Below are positions 20,131 to 20,623 of a stretch of DNA of 20,623 nucleotides, piece after piece. Within the stretch, counting starts at the first letter, position 1. Each line of letters begins with the position of its first letter. A program made the position numbers and the translations under genes. This stretch comes from Seminavis robusta (taxonomy: Eukaryota > Bacillariophyta > Bacillariophyceae > Naviculales > Naviculaceae). A model generated the notes under the pieces. The model saw only the letters and a program-made list of their open reading frames with translations, ran no database searches and was not told the origin of the DNA. The DNA lies in assembly GCA_903772945.1 (NCBI GenBank), contig CAICTM010001931.1:1-20623 (forward strand). The letters are read 5' to 3'.

Positions 20131-20623
20131 CTACGCTAAAAGCTAGTGTAAAGATCTTTCGAGTGTTTTGAGTTTGAGAGAATGAAAGTTATGAGAGGAT
20201 TAGAAAGCTATGAAAACTAATCAACGAGAGAGATCTACAACCAAAGGATCGTAGATCTAGAGGAGATCCGCACTTTAAATCATATGTTCTCCTTGTCCGA
20301 CTTGTCGTGCCTTCGTGACCCTTGTCAGGGGCGAATGCAATAACGGCTCTTAGCTTATTCGCGACTCGATCCTAGATAGGGTTTGAGTTCGACTCATGAC
20401 TGAGTCTCTCGTGAATAATCATTGAGACAGGGTTCTCATGACCGCTCTAGTCATACTAGGTTGATTGATGAAACATCGCTCTAGATATTAGCCAGCGTGG
20501 AGTACTTCCACGCCATTAGATAAATGCTAGACGAATCTTCCACGGTTCCGTTTTTGGATCGTGGAATGAGTAGGATTGCTACCGCAACCTACTCTATCAC
20601 ACTTTAGTCTCCCGCGGGAGTTC
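20131..20623. other. Hairpin-rich non-coding region at the window edge
   Basis: There is no ORF of note. At least seven short inverted repeats occur in about 390 bases: 20231-20258 (stem of 8), 20331-20362 (6), 20391-20406 (6, loop tgac), 20495-20513 (7, loop gtact), 20538-20566 (7), 20568-20594 (7+4, loop tacc) and a perfect 12-base palindrome at 20609-20620 (ctcccgcgggag). It could be an LTR or leader of an element, a structured RNA, or the intron and 5' region of the minus-strand gene. The region is cut by the window end. Confidence 0.5.

Overview
The window is nuclear DNA of a eukaryote, most likely a diatom or a closely related stramenopile. Coding regions are interrupted by short GT-AG introns (71-100 bases in the clearest cases). 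A degraded Copia-type retroelement sits at the left edge. The enolase carries a mitochondrial-type presequence, which fits the mitochondrial lower glycolysis known in diatoms. Intergenic DNA is dotted with TACCGGTA palindromes. There is no sign of bacterial operons, rRNA or CRISPR arrays. I cannot name the species.

Left part (1-5387): a frame-broken Copia pol (reverse transcriptase then RNase H) ends in a putative 3' LTR (about 1825-2088) lying 45 bases before a 419-residue 1-Cys peroxiredoxin gene on the plus strand. Converging on it from the minus strand are two tandem paralogous genes (3659-4354 and 4752-5387) that share a TPR-like helical module and otherwise differ. A weak signal-peptide ORF lies between them.

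Middle part (5979-12162): a minus-strand sulfotransferase-like gene, probably two exons with a membrane anchor on exon 1 (5979-7639). Next is a repeat-rich gap of about 1.1 kb. It is followed by a three-exon secreted trypsin-like protease with an unusual C-terminal region (8715-10520), and a minus-strand COQ10-type coenzyme Q-binding protein (11249-11794). COQ10 is divergent from, and shares a 368-base intergenic region with, the next gene.

Right part (12163-20623): a four-exon UPF1/SEN1-like SF1 helicase of 1205 residues with acidic inserts and a basic tail; a converging mitochondrial-type enolase (16613-18113) with all catalytic residues but an apparent one-base deletion in a C run; then repeat-like, gene-poor DNA with a possible MITE, a decayed coding fragment, a minus-strand ORF of unknown function that seems to lack its first exon, and a dense run of short hairpins at the right edge.

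The genes look like unrelated housekeeping and lineage-specific loci rather than a cluster with one function. The loose metabolic links are redox defence (peroxiredoxin), respiration (COQ10) and mitochondrial glycolysis (enolase). The most checkable oddities are the enolase frameshift, the LTR/peroxiredoxin junction, the tandem paralogs and the hairpin cluster.
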